Positions 34,027 to 43,001 of a stretch of 64,000 nucleotides of DNA are shown piece by piece. The stretch covers positions 372,001-436,000 of the forward strand of contig OY762289.1 in NCBI GenBank assembly GCA_963665495.1, in the 5' to 3' direction. The position numbers were made by a program, and so were the translations under genes. The stretch comes from G963665495 sp963665495 (GTDB taxonomy: Bacteria; Desulfobacterota; Desulfovibrionia; Desulfovibrionales; Desulfovibrionaceae). Positions within the stretch are counted from its first letter, which is position 1. Every line of letters starts with the position of its first letter. The notes beneath the pieces were generated by a model. It had not been told where the DNA came from. It saw only the letters and a program-made list of their open reading frames with translations, and did no database searches.

Positions 34027-36282
34027 TCAAATTTGATTGTTGTTTGCGGAAGCGACGACTTTGAGGCCGAACAATTTTTTGAATGAGGCAGCGTTTTTCT
34101 TCGTTCCCGCCTTCAAGTCGATTTTACAGCCGTCGATGTCCTGTTTTGTTGCGGCGTATCCGAGACTGATCAGTCCGGAGTCCACCGCGAGGATTTTCAA
34201 GCCCTTGAGTTTCCGGAAAGTGTCGATCCGGACGGCTATAGCCCTTGCCTCGGCTGCTTTTGCAGAAAATTTGAGCAACACTATGCCGATTTTGAAGATG
34301 CCGATGGATGCTGAGGCTCCCACGGCTTTCGCACTGGCCATCGTGATGGAAAGTTTGACATTTTTGCTGCTGTCTTTGGTCTCTTTCTTAGAAGAGGCAC
34401 TTGCTTCATAGAGAAACAGCGAATTTCCGATGATGCAACAGAACTCATACTCTTCGTTGGCCTTTGTGATTATTTCCTCGTCGGTGGGAACGATCTCAAT
34501 GGTTGAGTCCGTGCTGTTGTTTGTCGCCGTGCCATTGGTTGTCAGCGAAGACTCTTGCTTGCTGGTTCTCACCTCGTTGCCCATAAGGCTGAACGTATCG
34601 GTCCCTGTGGTGGAGGCGGTGGAGGGGCCCTGGACGGTTTTTGTAGAATTGCTGCCTATGGAAGTGGTCTGGTTTTTTCCGATGGTGTTCTGCTGGTTGC
34701 CCTCCGTACGCATGGTGATGCCTGACAGAGCGCCGCTGGTGGCCGCGCCGAGGTGGATGGTGCTGGAGGACGAAGGGGAAGACATGCGCAGACTTTCCGA
34801 CCCTTCTTTGTTCTCGAATTGCAGCTGGTTTTGACCCGCCGTACGCAGAACGCATTGGGTGTTGTTTTCGGAGGTCACGCTGCTTTTTTGCAGCGGGTTG
34901 GGCAGGGTGCCTACTATGACAGGGCGGTCCGGATTTCCATCGACAAATGCCAGAACTATTTCCGTATTTTTCAGCAAGGGAAAATGGAAACCGAAGTCCT
35001 TTCCAGCGTAGGGCTGGGCCAGGCGCACCCAATGGGATGCCTGGCCGTCCGACGCGCCTGAAACATCGAAGGGCAGAACAACCTTGTAGCGTCCCTGGGA
35101 ATCAACCTCGGCGTATTTCCCGCTTCCTTTGGCATCTATACGGGCATGCAGCGTGCCATGGATCCGTGGCTGAACGGTTTTTCGCGCAGGTCTGAAGGGC
35201 GTATCGGAAGGGATAGCCACGAACTGGTTGGTATAGCCCAATTGCAGCTCTCCGGCGGAAGCGTCGCCCAATCCGGCCATGCCCTCGTAATTTTGTCTCC
35301 CCGTATGGGTAAGACCTGTGACCAGAAAATCCCGATTAAAGGCCTGGTTGAAATGCTCTTTGAGAGTCATCTGGTAGCCCGGCTGTATCAGCGCCGCACT
35401 GGTGTTTCCCTGAAAAATCTGCAGCCCGCAGGCGATTTCTTCCGCCCGAGCCCGGGCCAGCAAGTCCGCCTCTGCCTGACTGACCAGATCTTCGGAATAG
35501 GAATAGGACTGCCCTTTGCCCGTATCGGATACCGTAGCCCGACCCTCGAACAGGACATCCGGCTTGCGGTAATTGAAATCGCGGATCCGGGCTGTTTGCG
35601 GCCCCATGAGCGTCTTGCAGCTGCACTGGGTGACGACATTGTTACGAAAAGCCTGTTCCAGACCGGATTGCGGCGCATGGGGCAGCGGATCGAGACCGGG
35701 CACGGACAGGGGGATGCGCATGTTGTCGGAAATAATGCATTTTTCAGCATGCTCGGTTTGCTCGAAAAAATAGGTCATGCCGTAATATTCGAGCCAACGG
35801 GCAATAAACGAGTAGTCGTCTTCCTCGTATTGGCAGATGAATTCCCGAATGGGGTAGTCTTTTTCCAGGCGGAATTCAAAACTGGCGCTGTCAATGTTGT
35901 TCTGTTGCAGGACTTCGCTGAGGCAGGTTTTGATGGTTTTTTTGATGAAGACACGGTTGGAGCGGACGTATTTGAGACGCTCCAGGCGCGGCCCGAGCAG
36001 CAGCTGATATTGCGGTTTCTGCGAGTGCTCCCCGATATATCTGAATAGCAGCGGCACACCGTGGATGGTTCTTTCGTCCCGACCTTTTTTCAATTGCAAG
36101 GTAGCCTTTTTGCTCAGAACATCGGCCGGATCGCAGGGATGGGCCGCAGTAAGAGTAAGCATAAAGTGGTAGCAACTGTTGAGGGCTTCTGATCCTGTAA
36201 AATGTACCACGGTAAAGGTATCATCAGGGAGGCCTTCCAGGTGTAGCAAAAAATGTGTCTGGCTATGCGGTAACGTACTCAT
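34027..36282 (-). CDS. vgrG: VgrG spike protein 2c, with Thr/Ser linker and Ala-rich tail
   Basis: 751 aa. The core motifs are intact: FICQYEEDDYSFIARWLEYYG in the gp27-like part, GRYKVVLPFD and GNPDRPVI in the OB-fold, then a beta-helix stretch with QQNTIGKNQTTSIGSN. From about residue 560 the tail differs: a Ser/Thr/Asn-rich linker (TNGTATNNSTDST) and then an Ala/Gly/Ile-rich, alternating segment (AKAVGASASIGIFKIGIVLL) of about 130 residues without a coiled coil. Third vgrG of the operon, 12 bp after 2b. Tail function unknown; no enzyme motif seen. Confidence 0.95.
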   Translation of the reverse strand: MSTLPHSQTHFLLHLEGLPDDTFTVVHFTGSEALNSCYHFMLTLTAAHPCDPADVLSKKATLQLKKGRDERTIHGVPLLFRYIGEHSQKPQYQLLLGPRLERLKYVRSNRVFIKKTIKTCLSEVLQQNNIDSASFEFRLEKDYPIREFICQYEEDDYSFIARWLEYYGMTYFFEQTEHAEKCIISDNMRIPLSVPGLDPLPHAPQSGLEQAFRNNVVTQCSCKTLMGPQTARIRDFNYRKPDVLFEGRATVSDTGKGQSYSYSEDLVSQAEADLLARARAEEIACGLQIFQGNTSAALIQPGYQMTLKEHFNQAFNRDFLVTGLTHTGRQNYEGMAGLGDASAGELQLGYTNQFVAIPSDTPFRPARKTVQPRIHGTLHARIDAKGSGKYAEVDSQGRYKVVLPFDVSGASDGQASHWVRLAQPYAGKDFGFHFPLLKNTEIVLAFVDGNPDRPVIVGTLPNPLQKSSVTSENNTQCVLRTAGQNQLQFENKEGSESLRMSSPSSSSTIHLGAATSGALSGITMRTEGNQQNTIGKNQTTSIGSNSTKTVQGPSTASTTGTDTFSLMGNEVRTSKQESSLTTNGTATNNSTDSTIEIVPTDEEIITKANEEYEFCCIIGNSLFLYEASASSKKETKDSSKNVKLSITMASAKAVGASASIGIFKIGIVLLKFSAKAAEARAIAVRIDTFRKLKGLKILAVDSGLISLGYAATKQDIDGCKIDLKAGTKKNAASFKKLFGLKVVASANNNQI

Positions 36283-36293
36283 CAGTTTACCCT

Positions 36294-38591
36294 CTAAAAA
36301 CGGAGCAACAATGCAGAGATGCCTTTATAGCTTCCAGATAATTTATTTTTGAGCCCATTTACATCAATATCCACACCTTTGATGATGGTCCCCTTAGTAT
36401 CTTTGTCTTCCTTGAATACCCAAAGATCAAATTTCAGAGCTTCAAAAGCACCTTTGCTATATCCCAGTTCGAACCGTATTCCGTACAATGAGACACATAT
36501 GGCTTTGATGCTTAGGAGCTCCAGTTCAAGCGCTATTTTGACACCTGGAACCAGTGCTGCGGACGCTCCTTTTGCGGTGGCGCTTCCGATTGCAGTTGCC
36601 CCCCAAGACCATTGCGTCGATGATGTTTTTTCCCCGATGACATTCTTGTTGAGCCAGTTGAATTTGCATTCAAAATTGAATTCACGCTTTATTACCTCAA
36701 CTTCAGTATTTGATTCTGAAGTGGTTGTCAGGAGTTGATCCAGGTTTGCCGTATAGGCAGGAGTGAAAAAATGGAAAGAATCATTGTAATTTTCTTTACG
36801 ATGCCCTTCACAGTTGTGCTGTTGCGTGCCCAGTATGGAATGGATGGCTGCGCCGTTTACGGCGTCGGCAAACGTATCTTTGTAAATGCGGGCGGATTTG
36901 CCGCTGACGGTTTGCTTTTTATTGCCTGCAACGCTTTCGGAAAAGTTTGTTTGCACCTTGTTATACATGTTGCCTTCGGTGCCCATCTCGATACCCTGGC
37001 CGCTGCTGCCGCCGCCGTCCATGGCGGCGCCGAGGCGCATGAAGGTGTTTTGGGTGGTGGACGAGGCCACAAGCCCCTGGCTGCCTTCCGTATCTTCCAT
37101 GTGCAGCTTGTTTTGTCCGCTGGTGGTGATGTTGCACATGGTCTGGTTGCTTTGCGTCACCTGGCTCATATGGGTCGGGTTGGGGGCCACGCCCTGAATC
37201 GCCGGTCGGCTGGGATCGCCGTCCGTACAAAACAAAAGGACGTCTGTTTCCTTATGTACGGGAAAATGCAGGCCGTGGTCGCTGCCGCCGTAGGGCTGCG
37301 TCATACGCAGCCAGGAGGATGCCTTGCCGTCCGGTTTTCCTGAAAGATCAAAAGGCAGCTCCACCTTGTACCGTCCCTGTTCGTCCAGTTCGGCGTATTG
37401 GCCGCTCTGGACCGCGTCGATTTTCGCGTACATCAACCCGCAGGTGGAAACTCTGCGAGAGATGCGCGGCGGGCGGTATTGTTTGTCCGCCCGCAGGGCG
37501 GTGATCTGATTGCTGTAGCTGAAGCGCGCGTCAGGCAGCGTATCCGACAGCAGCCCCGACGAGGATGTGAAGGCATCCTTGATGGCGGTGGAAAGTTTGT
37601 TGGCCTGGTTGCCGAAGTGGCGGACCCGGGTGACAAGATAGGACTGATTGAAGTGCGCGTCGGGATGGTTCTGAAGGGTGAAGAGATGCCCTGAGTTCAC
37701 AAAGGCGGCAAAGGACTTGAGAGTCAGTACCTGCTCGTGGCTTTGCAGCTCTTCAGCTTTGATCTGTGCCTGTTGCCTGGCTTCGCTGTTGCTGCGCACA
37801 TGTTGTCCGTAGAAATATCTTTCGCCCTGGCCGAGGGGGGAGACGGGAATTGTCGCTTCCGGGTGGATTTCGGGTTTTTCGTAGTTGTAGTCCCGCAGGC
37901 GTATCTGCTTGGGCGGGAGAACCCATGCGGACTGCAGGGAGGTCACCGCGTTGGCGCTGCCGATGGATTCCATGCCCGTATGGGGCGAAAAATGGAGGAT
38001 TTCAGCGCCGTCCGGCTCCCTGAGCACGCTGTTGCTGTCGGTGAAAATGAGTTTCTGGTGTGTTCCTTCCTGCTCAAAAAAGAAAAAAATACCGGCACGT
38101 TCCGCCAGACGTTGCAGTAAATGCAGATGAGTTTCCTTGTACTGGCAGGTTAGGGATTGCTGCCGGTATTGCTGCAGCAGCCGGAAGGCATACTCCGCAG
38201 TGGAGAGTCCCGTATCCGTCAGCAGCTGTCCAAGGATCTCCGGGACGGTTTTATCCAGAAAAACCTGGTTGGAATGCATGTAATGGAGCAGATAAAGCTT
38301 GGGGACCAGCTTGATTCGGTAAAAAAAGGTATTCCCGACCGCATGCAGCAGCTCGATGCTGGTCAGAATGCCTGAAAAAGATCGTTTTTTGTCGGCAAAA
38401 GCTATTTCCAGCCGCGCATCTGATTTGATGAGTGAATCGATGTTGGGATGCAGTTGCGTACTGGCGAGCAGCACGTGAAACGAATAGCAGTGGTTGATGG
38501 CCTCGTTTCCTGCAAAACAGACAACTTCGGGTTGTTCTCCCGGCCACTCGCTGAGTTCCACAGTGTGCTTGAGATAGAGAGAATTTTGCAT
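36294..38591 (-). CDS. vgrG: VgrG spike protein 2b
   Basis: 765 aa. Core: LTCQYKETHLHLLQRLAERAG in the base, GRYKVELPFD and GDPSRPAI in the OB-fold, then the QTMCNITTSGQNKLHMED signature of the beta-helix entry. The tail from about residue 553 contains ATAIGSATAKGASAAL and strand-like repeats (VKIALELELLSIKAICVSLYG) similar in pattern to the tails of 2a and 2c. Tail-coding DNA (36294-36800) is richer in AT than the core. Separated from 2a by 24 bp and from 2c by 11 bp, so all three are co-translated. Confidence 0.95.
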   Translation of the reverse strand: MQNSLYLKHTVELSEWPGEQPEVVCFAGNEAINHCYSFHVLLASTQLHPNIDSLIKSDARLEIAFADKKRSFSGILTSIELLHAVGNTFFYRIKLVPKLYLLHYMHSNQVFLDKTVPEILGQLLTDTGLSTAEYAFRLLQQYRQQSLTCQYKETHLHLLQRLAERAGIFFFFEQEGTHQKLIFTDSNSVLREPDGAEILHFSPHTGMESIGSANAVTSLQSAWVLPPKQIRLRDYNYEKPEIHPEATIPVSPLGQGERYFYGQHVRSNSEARQQAQIKAEELQSHEQVLTLKSFAAFVNSGHLFTLQNHPDAHFNQSYLVTRVRHFGNQANKLSTAIKDAFTSSSGLLSDTLPDARFSYSNQITALRADKQYRPPRISRRVSTCGLMYAKIDAVQSGQYAELDEQGRYKVELPFDLSGKPDGKASSWLRMTQPYGGSDHGLHFPVHKETDVLLFCTDGDPSRPAIQGVAPNPTHMSQVTQSNQTMCNITTSGQNKLHMEDTEGSQGLVASSTTQNTFMRLGAAMDGGGSSGQGIEMGTEGNMYNKVQTNFSESVAGNKKQTVSGKSARIYKDTFADAVNGAAIHSILGTQQHNCEGHRKENYNDSFHFFTPAYTANLDQLLTTTSESNTEVEVIKREFNFECKFNWLNKNVIGEKTSSTQWSWGATAIGSATAKGASAALVPGVKIALELELLSIKAICVSLYGIRFELGYSKGAFEALKFDLWVFKEDKDTKGTIIKGVDIDVNGLKNKLSGSYKGISALLLRF

Positions 38592-38615
38592 GTTGGCTCT
38601 TTGCCGCCGGCCTGG

Positions 38616-40880
38616 CTAGTTGTCGCTTTTTGTGGCCTGAACGGCGTTTTGCTGTGCGGGGACATCCACTTTTACCCCGACGATATCCGTTTTTTTCGCC
38701 TTTTCGTCGTTTTCAATGACTTTAAGGGCGATTTTGCCAATAGTTATGCCGAGTTTGTTTTTATACACCCCTATTTTGAGCACGGAGATACCAAAATCAA
38801 TCAGCACCACATCAATTTTTAGGTCATGGATGTTCCAGTTTACGGTCGTGTAGCTGGCCGCAGCGCCCACCGCCTCGGCGGCGGAGTTGGAAAATTTGCA
38901 TTCAAAAAAAGTATACGAAGCGCTGGAACCGTCCGATTCACTGGAAAAACCGCCAACCGCTCCAAAGCTGTTGTCTGCTGAGTACATCTCTTTCAGGCTG
39001 AGCTCATCGGTGCTGCTGGAGACTTGATTCGCAGAGTTGAAAGTTAACTGCGCGTTGTTCATCAGACGCGTACGTTTTGGCGTGACCATCTGGCGTCCGC
39101 CGGAATAATTTCGGGTTACAGCGTCAATATTGGTAAGGGTAAACGTGGTTTCAAAGTTCTGTTCCGCATTGCCATGGAAGGTGGCCGTATTGTTTCCCAT
39201 GATATTTTTGCTGCGGTTGCCGGAAACGTTGCTTTCCTGAGTGCCCCCGATCTGCGTGATTTCATTCTGGTTAACGGAAACCGTGTTGTCGCCCTGCGTA
39301 TCCATGGTGATTCCCTCCACGCCGGATCCGCTGTCGGAAGGGGAACCGATACGCAGGCCTGAACTCATGGTGGGGGATTCGAGGTAAATGCTCTGGCCGG
39401 ATTCCTGGTCTTCCATATGCATTTTGTTCTGTCCGCTGGAAGTCATCAGGTTGCCGCTGACGTTATTTTCCGTCACCAGGCTCGGATTGTCAGGGTTGGT
39501 TGCCGCGGCCACGATGATCGGCCGATCCGGGTGGCCGTCGATGTGTGAAAGCAGGACTTCGGCATCCTTGTGCAGAGGAAAATGCATGCCGTGATTGGAA
39601 CCCGCATAGGCCTGCATCATGCGTACCCAGGAAGAGTACCCGCCGTCACGGCGCTCCTCCAGGTCGAAGGGCAGCTTGATCTTGTAGCGTCCCTCCTCGT
39701 CCAGTTCCGCGTATTTTCCGCTTCCGGCAGCATCGACCTTGGCGCTGATCAAACCGAGGATCCGCGGTGTTCTTGTCTGCCGGTGGGGCCGGAACTGCAC
39801 ATTCGCGGGGAACGCGACCACCTCGGACTGGTAAGGAATCCGCTGTTGGTCGGAGCCCGGCGCTGCCCAGGGAGCCCGCATGTTCGTGCCCTGGTGCCGC
39901 ATTTCCAGGGTAAGATAGTCCTGGTCGTATTGATGTTGAAAATGGCCTTTGAGCGCGAACGTATACCCGGGGCGGAAGTAGGGGCTGTTGCTCACCGCGT
40001 GAAAGCGTTCGCGACGGCAGAGCACTTCCTCGGCCCGGAGTTTGAGAAGTGTTTTCCCGTCGCTATGTCCGAAGTAATGTTCTCCGTAGAGGTACTCGGT
40101 CTCGGGACCGTCCGATCCGGGAAGCGAGGTGCTGACGCCGAGATCCAGGTCGGGCTTGGTATAGTTGTAATCCTTGAGCTGGATTTTGCCGGGCGTGTGG
40201 TCTTTTTTGCAGGAAAAAAATTGTATCGTATCCAGAGCATGGTCAGGGTGCATGCCGGAAGGCGCATGGAACAGAAATTCCGATTGCTCCGGATGTTCGG
40301 GCAAATGTTCGTGGGCCATTTGGGAATCGGTGAAAACAACCTTTTCGCCCATGGATGTCTGTTCGAAATAGAAATAGATCCCGCTATGTTCGATGGAACG
40401 CAGGATAAAGTCGAAATCCGTTTCATTGTACTGGCAGATGTATTCTTTTTTGGGGTAGCTCTGGGTCAGCTTGAAATCGTAGCTGTGGGGATCCAGCCGC
40501 GCGTTTTGCAGCACCGCCTGAATCAGCTGCTTGATGTCTTTGTCCAGAAGAACATTACAGCCTCTGGACAGCGTCGTAAGCCAGAGCTGCGGGACCAGCG
40601 TGACCGTATAAAAAGCGTATTCTCCCTGGGCCTGCAGTTGTTCAAAGCAGGAGACCATGCCGTGATATACGAGTTGGGAAGCCTGAGCGGGACGGATTTC
40701 AAAGCGGGCTTTGGCTCCGACAACCTGGTCGGCCGGGATTAGTTTGTCCTTGCTGGCAAGCGTGATGGTGAACGTATAGCACGCATTCAATCGTTCCTTT
40801 CCATGAAAGGAGACAACTGAAAAAAAATGGTCCGGATGTTCGTCCAGGCCAAAGAAAAAACTCGTATCCTGCTGATTCAT
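38616..40880 (-). CDS. vgrG: VgrG spike protein 2a, first gene of the cassette 2 operon
   Basis: 754 aa. Core: YICQYNETDFDFILRSIEHSG in the base, GRYKIKLPFD and GHPDRPII in the OB-fold, SSGQNKMHMEDQESGQ at the beta-helix entry. The tail (from about 556) has an Asn/Ser/Thr-rich part, then AAEAVGAAASYTTVNWNIHD and alternating hydrophobic strands (LKIDVVLIDFGISVLKIGV), ending in a charged stretch. It starts an eight-gene minus-strand transcription unit that ends with the FkbM methyltransferase at 26374. The ATG has only a weak ribosome site. Confidence 0.95.
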   Translation of the reverse strand: MNQQDTSFFFGLDEHPDHFFSVVSFHGKERLNACYTFTITLASKDKLIPADQVVGAKARFEIRPAQASQLVYHGMVSCFEQLQAQGEYAFYTVTLVPQLWLTTLSRGCNVLLDKDIKQLIQAVLQNARLDPHSYDFKLTQSYPKKEYICQYNETDFDFILRSIEHSGIYFYFEQTSMGEKVVFTDSQMAHEHLPEHPEQSEFLFHAPSGMHPDHALDTIQFFSCKKDHTPGKIQLKDYNYTKPDLDLGVSTSLPGSDGPETEYLYGEHYFGHSDGKTLLKLRAEEVLCRRERFHAVSNSPYFRPGYTFALKGHFQHQYDQDYLTLEMRHQGTNMRAPWAAPGSDQQRIPYQSEVVAFPANVQFRPHRQTRTPRILGLISAKVDAAGSGKYAELDEEGRYKIKLPFDLEERRDGGYSSWVRMMQAYAGSNHGMHFPLHKDAEVLLSHIDGHPDRPIIVAAATNPDNPSLVTENNVSGNLMTSSGQNKMHMEDQESGQSIYLESPTMSSGLRIGSPSDSGSGVEGITMDTQGDNTVSVNQNEITQIGGTQESNVSGNRSKNIMGNNTATFHGNAEQNFETTFTLTNIDAVTRNYSGGRQMVTPKRTRLMNNAQLTFNSANQVSSSTDELSLKEMYSADNSFGAVGGFSSESDGSSASYTFFECKFSNSAAEAVGAAASYTTVNWNIHDLKIDVVLIDFGISVLKIGVYKNKLGITIGKIALKVIENDEKAKKTDIVGVKVDVPAQQNAVQATKSDN

Positions 40881-41189
40881 TTGATGATACTCTGTTTTTG
40901 AGTTCCCTATAGATAAAGTGAATGGTTCTTATCATACGCATGCCGTATGTCGATTCGATGACGAATTTGAAACGTTGAAATGATCATGAAAAAGAGACTG
41001 CCCGACGGGCAGTTTTCAAGGGCAATGGAGGTGAAAAAGTAAGAGAGTACGAGTGATGCGGGAGTTGAGGACGTAAACAGCTAAAGCCGCGCTGCAGGCG
41101 GTTCAGTTAGACAACAGCCTGTTCGCGGTGAATCGCTGCAGGCGAGCATTCCGAAGCACAGACGGTCCCTGGCAGTATGGCTGCGGCGA
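40881..41189. other. Non-coding region between cassette 2 operon and small-gene block
   Basis: About 310 bp without a gene. It must carry the promoter of the eight-gene cassette 2 operon (minus strand) and contains a terminator for the small gene at 41190. The first 60 bp next to vgrG 2a are AT-rich (ATAGATAAAGTG); no confident promoter boxes. Confidence 0.5.
40988..41016 (-). terminator. Terminator downstream of the 95-aa protein gene
   Basis: ACTGCCC (40997-41003) pairs with GGGCAGT (41007-41013) around a 3-base loop. On the minus strand it is followed by CTCTTTTTC, a usable T-run. It suits the minus-strand gene ending at 41190; the plus strand also has TTTT after the stem. Confidence 0.65.
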
Positions 41190-41477
41190 TCAGTGCAGAG
41201 GCGCGTCGGATTGTTGCGGCGTGGCGGTAAATTTTATTATTTCGAGGAGTTCCTTCATGGAAACATTGGCAGTCGTTGCAAGCAGTTCCAGAGCCTTACG
41301 CATTTTGAATTCAAAATCGATGAATCTGTCGCTCCTGGGCAGGGTCAATGACTGGTCCTGATCGTTGCTGTAGACATAGACCTTGCTGCAGGTCGCGCAG
41401 GACTGCTGTTTCCAGCCATTGTTTTGCAGGTAGCGTATCATCTGGTCCAGACTGGGAAGATCACTGATGCTCGCCAT
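41190..41477 (-). CDS. Hypothetical 95-aa protein
   Basis: I do not recognise a family. The 95-aa protein has a short CATCS motif near residue 33 (possible metal or disulfide site), a beta-like middle (KVYVYSNDQDQSLTLPRSD) and a helical C-terminus (MRKALELLATTANVSMKELLEIIKF) that could bind DNA or protein. A ribosome site (AAGGAG) precedes the start. It is transcribed alone, leftward, between the two divergent spike cassettes; a cassette-linked accessory or immunity-type role is possible but unproven. Confidence 0.6.
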   Translation of the reverse strand: MASISDLPSLDQMIRYLQNNGWKQQSCATCSKVYVYSNDQDQSLTLPRSDRFIDFEFKMRKALELLATTANVSMKELLEIIKFTATPQQSDAPLH

Positions 41478-41598
41478 GGTCGTCTCCTTTTTTGCTTTCC
41501 GAAGTTCGTCTTCTCACTTTAGCCAGACCGGCAGCAACAGGCAAGCGCGGCTTCCTTTGCGGTCTTCAGCCGCGCTGCGGAGCGGAAGAAGTGCTTGT

Positions 41599-41919
41599 TC
41601 AGAAAAGAAGCGGTGTTAGCAGCGAAAGGGGCAGCAGGGCGAGGCAAAGCAGTATCAGGATGATACAGAGAATAACAAGCCGGGCGCGTTGTTTTTCCAG
41701 CGACGTTCCATATTCGGAAAGATCGGTGAAAAAATATTTCAAGACTGTTGACCCGGGAAAAAAAGGGCCGGCTGGACGGCGTGGGGAGGTTTTTTTCCCG
41801 CGTCCGGCGATGGTGCTGGTCAGTGTGAGGTGGAATTTGATCCAGCAAAAGAAAAAAAACAACAAAAAGATCAGTAACGTAATAAAATAGCCTGAAAGGA
41901 TCCATTCCAGAGTGCTCAT
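41599..41919 (-). CDS. Small two-segment membrane protein, unknown
   Basis: A 106-aa protein with a very hydrophobic segment at about residues 9-33 (TLLIFLLFFFFCWIKF), a basic loop (GRGKKTSPRRPAG) and a second segment at about 80-105 (LVILCIILILLCLALLPLSL). It should sit in the inner membrane with both ends on one side. The ribosome site is weak, and the plus strand is also open here, so existence is moderately sure. Small inner membrane proteins next to T6SS spike genes are sometimes immunity proteins; nothing in the sequence proves this. Confidence 0.5.
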   Translation of the reverse strand: MSTLEWILSGYFITLLIFLLFFFFCWIKFHLTLTSTIAGRGKKTSPRRPAGPFFPGSTVLKYFFTDLSEYGTSLEKQRARLVILCIILILLCLALLPLSLLTPLLF

Positions 41920-41976
41920 GCCGGTCTTACGGGTGTTGGCTGTTTTTCGTACGCACTGTCGGTGTGTATGGCATGT

Positions 41977-42007
41977 AAAAAGGGCGGCCGCGCCGGCAGC
42001 CGCCCTT
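41977..42007 (-). terminator. Terminator of the glycine-zipper lipoprotein operon
   Basis: AAGGGCGGC (41980-41988) pairs with GCCGCCCTT (41999-42007). On the minus strand the stem is followed by TTTT (AAAA at 41977-41980 plus), a normal Rho-independent terminator after the gene ending at 42058. Confidence 0.82.
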
Positions 42008-42057
42008 GAAATGATCCAGAGTAATTGGAGTTCTCCAGAATTATTGCGGCCAACTGT

Positions 42058-42309
42058 TTAGGGATGGTGATGATGGTGGTGACGGTGCTCCTGTTCGTTG
42101 CCGATCAGGCCTCCGGCAATCCCGCCGATCGCACCGCCCACAGCAGCGCCCACGCCCACATTTCCGCCGGAAAGGGCGCTGATGCCCAGGCCGGCGGCGC
42201 CGCCGATGGCTGCGCCCGAAAGCGCGCCCTGCTGCGTTCTGTTCATGTTCGTGCATCCTGTGGAAAACAGGAGCGTCGCGAAAAGGGCAAGAATAACCAA
42301 GTATTTCAT
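42058..42309 (-). CDS. Glycine-zipper lipoprotein with natural poly-His C-terminus
   Basis: An 83-aa lipoprotein: signal peptide with lipobox FSTGC (Cys19), then Gly/Ala-zipper repeats (GALSGAAIGGAAGLGISAL and GGAIGGIAGGLIGNE) of the YMGG/OmpA-like glycine-zipper type that packs into membranes. It ends in HRHHHHHHP, a run of six His. The His tail could bind nickel, zinc or copper. It follows the 42332 gene by 22 bp, so they form an operon. Similar small lipoproteins are common in outer membranes; the exact role is unknown. Confidence 0.78.
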   Translation of the reverse strand: MKYLVILALFATLLFSTGCTNMNRTQQGALSGAAIGGAAGLGISALSGGNVGVGAAVGGAIGGIAGGLIGNEQEHRHHHHHHP

Positions 42310-42331
42310 ATCGCTTTCTCCTAACAGAAGA

Positions 42332-42712
42332 CTAGTTCTGTTTTTCCTTTATGTTGGGCAATGCGAGTTCCACAAACATGACCTCCACAACCGGACGGTC
42401 CAGCTTGTCCTTGTGCGTGTCGTAATAGGTGTCCAGAGCGGTACGTATCTGGGTCAGGTTCATGTCCTTGAGGCCTTCGCACCAGGAGTCGATCAGGCTC
42501 TTGTCATCGGGAATATTAGCGCCTTGTTGGACTTCATGTTCCAGTCTGATGATGGTGCCCATGCCGAGCAGAAAAGCGTTCTTTTCGTCAACAGTGGAAT
42601 GGGTCCAGTGCTGGCCGGTAACAACGGGCATCTGGTTCTTGGCGAACGAGGCGCTCGGTGTCGCCAGCAGAATGACACAAAGGGCAAAAGCCAGCAGTAG
42701 CATATGACGCAT
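42332..42712 (-). CDS. Exported 126-aa protein of unknown function
   Basis: A signal peptide (MRHMLLLAFALCVILLATPSASFA) is followed by a mature domain of about 100 aa, mostly helical (EKNAFLLGMGTIIRLEHEVQQ, IRTALDTYYDTHKDKLDRPV). I do not recognise the family by name; periplasmic proteins of this kind often occur beside glycine-zipper lipoproteins, as here. The start at 42712 has GGGAGGAA upstream; the longer frame to 42772 is AT-rich leader sequence. The gene is the first of a two-gene operon. Confidence 0.75.
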   Translation of the reverse strand: MRHMLLLAFALCVILLATPSASFAKNQMPVVTGQHWTHSTVDEKNAFLLGMGTIIRLEHEVQQGANIPDDKSLIDSWCEGLKDMNLTQIRTALDTYYDTHKDKLDRPVVEVMFVELALPNIKEKQN

Positions 42713-42772
42713 GAGGCGTTCCTCCCTGCAATACAACATAGTGTTTTTAATAATAAAAATAGAAATAACCAT

Positions 42773-43001
42773 GGGATTATTTCAGCCGATGTCTCAATGA
42801 ATACCGCATCGCCAGGGGCGAGTAAACCGAGACTTTTCAGCCGCAGTTATCCAGCAACCTACAGATTTTGCAGATCTTTATTAAGTCATAATAAAAAAAA
42901 TGTAACAAAAAATATATAGGTGGAACATTGCGATATGCATAGATAATTGGTATACAAAACATGAGGTGCACTTATATAAACAAATGCCTTAAGGAATTGT
43001 T
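42773..43001. other. Divergent promoter region
   Basis: About 230 AT-rich bases between the exported-protein gene (leftward) and cassette 3 (rightward). It must hold both promoters. I see TTGCGATAT and TATATAAAC-type AT boxes but no confident pair. Confidence 0.45.
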
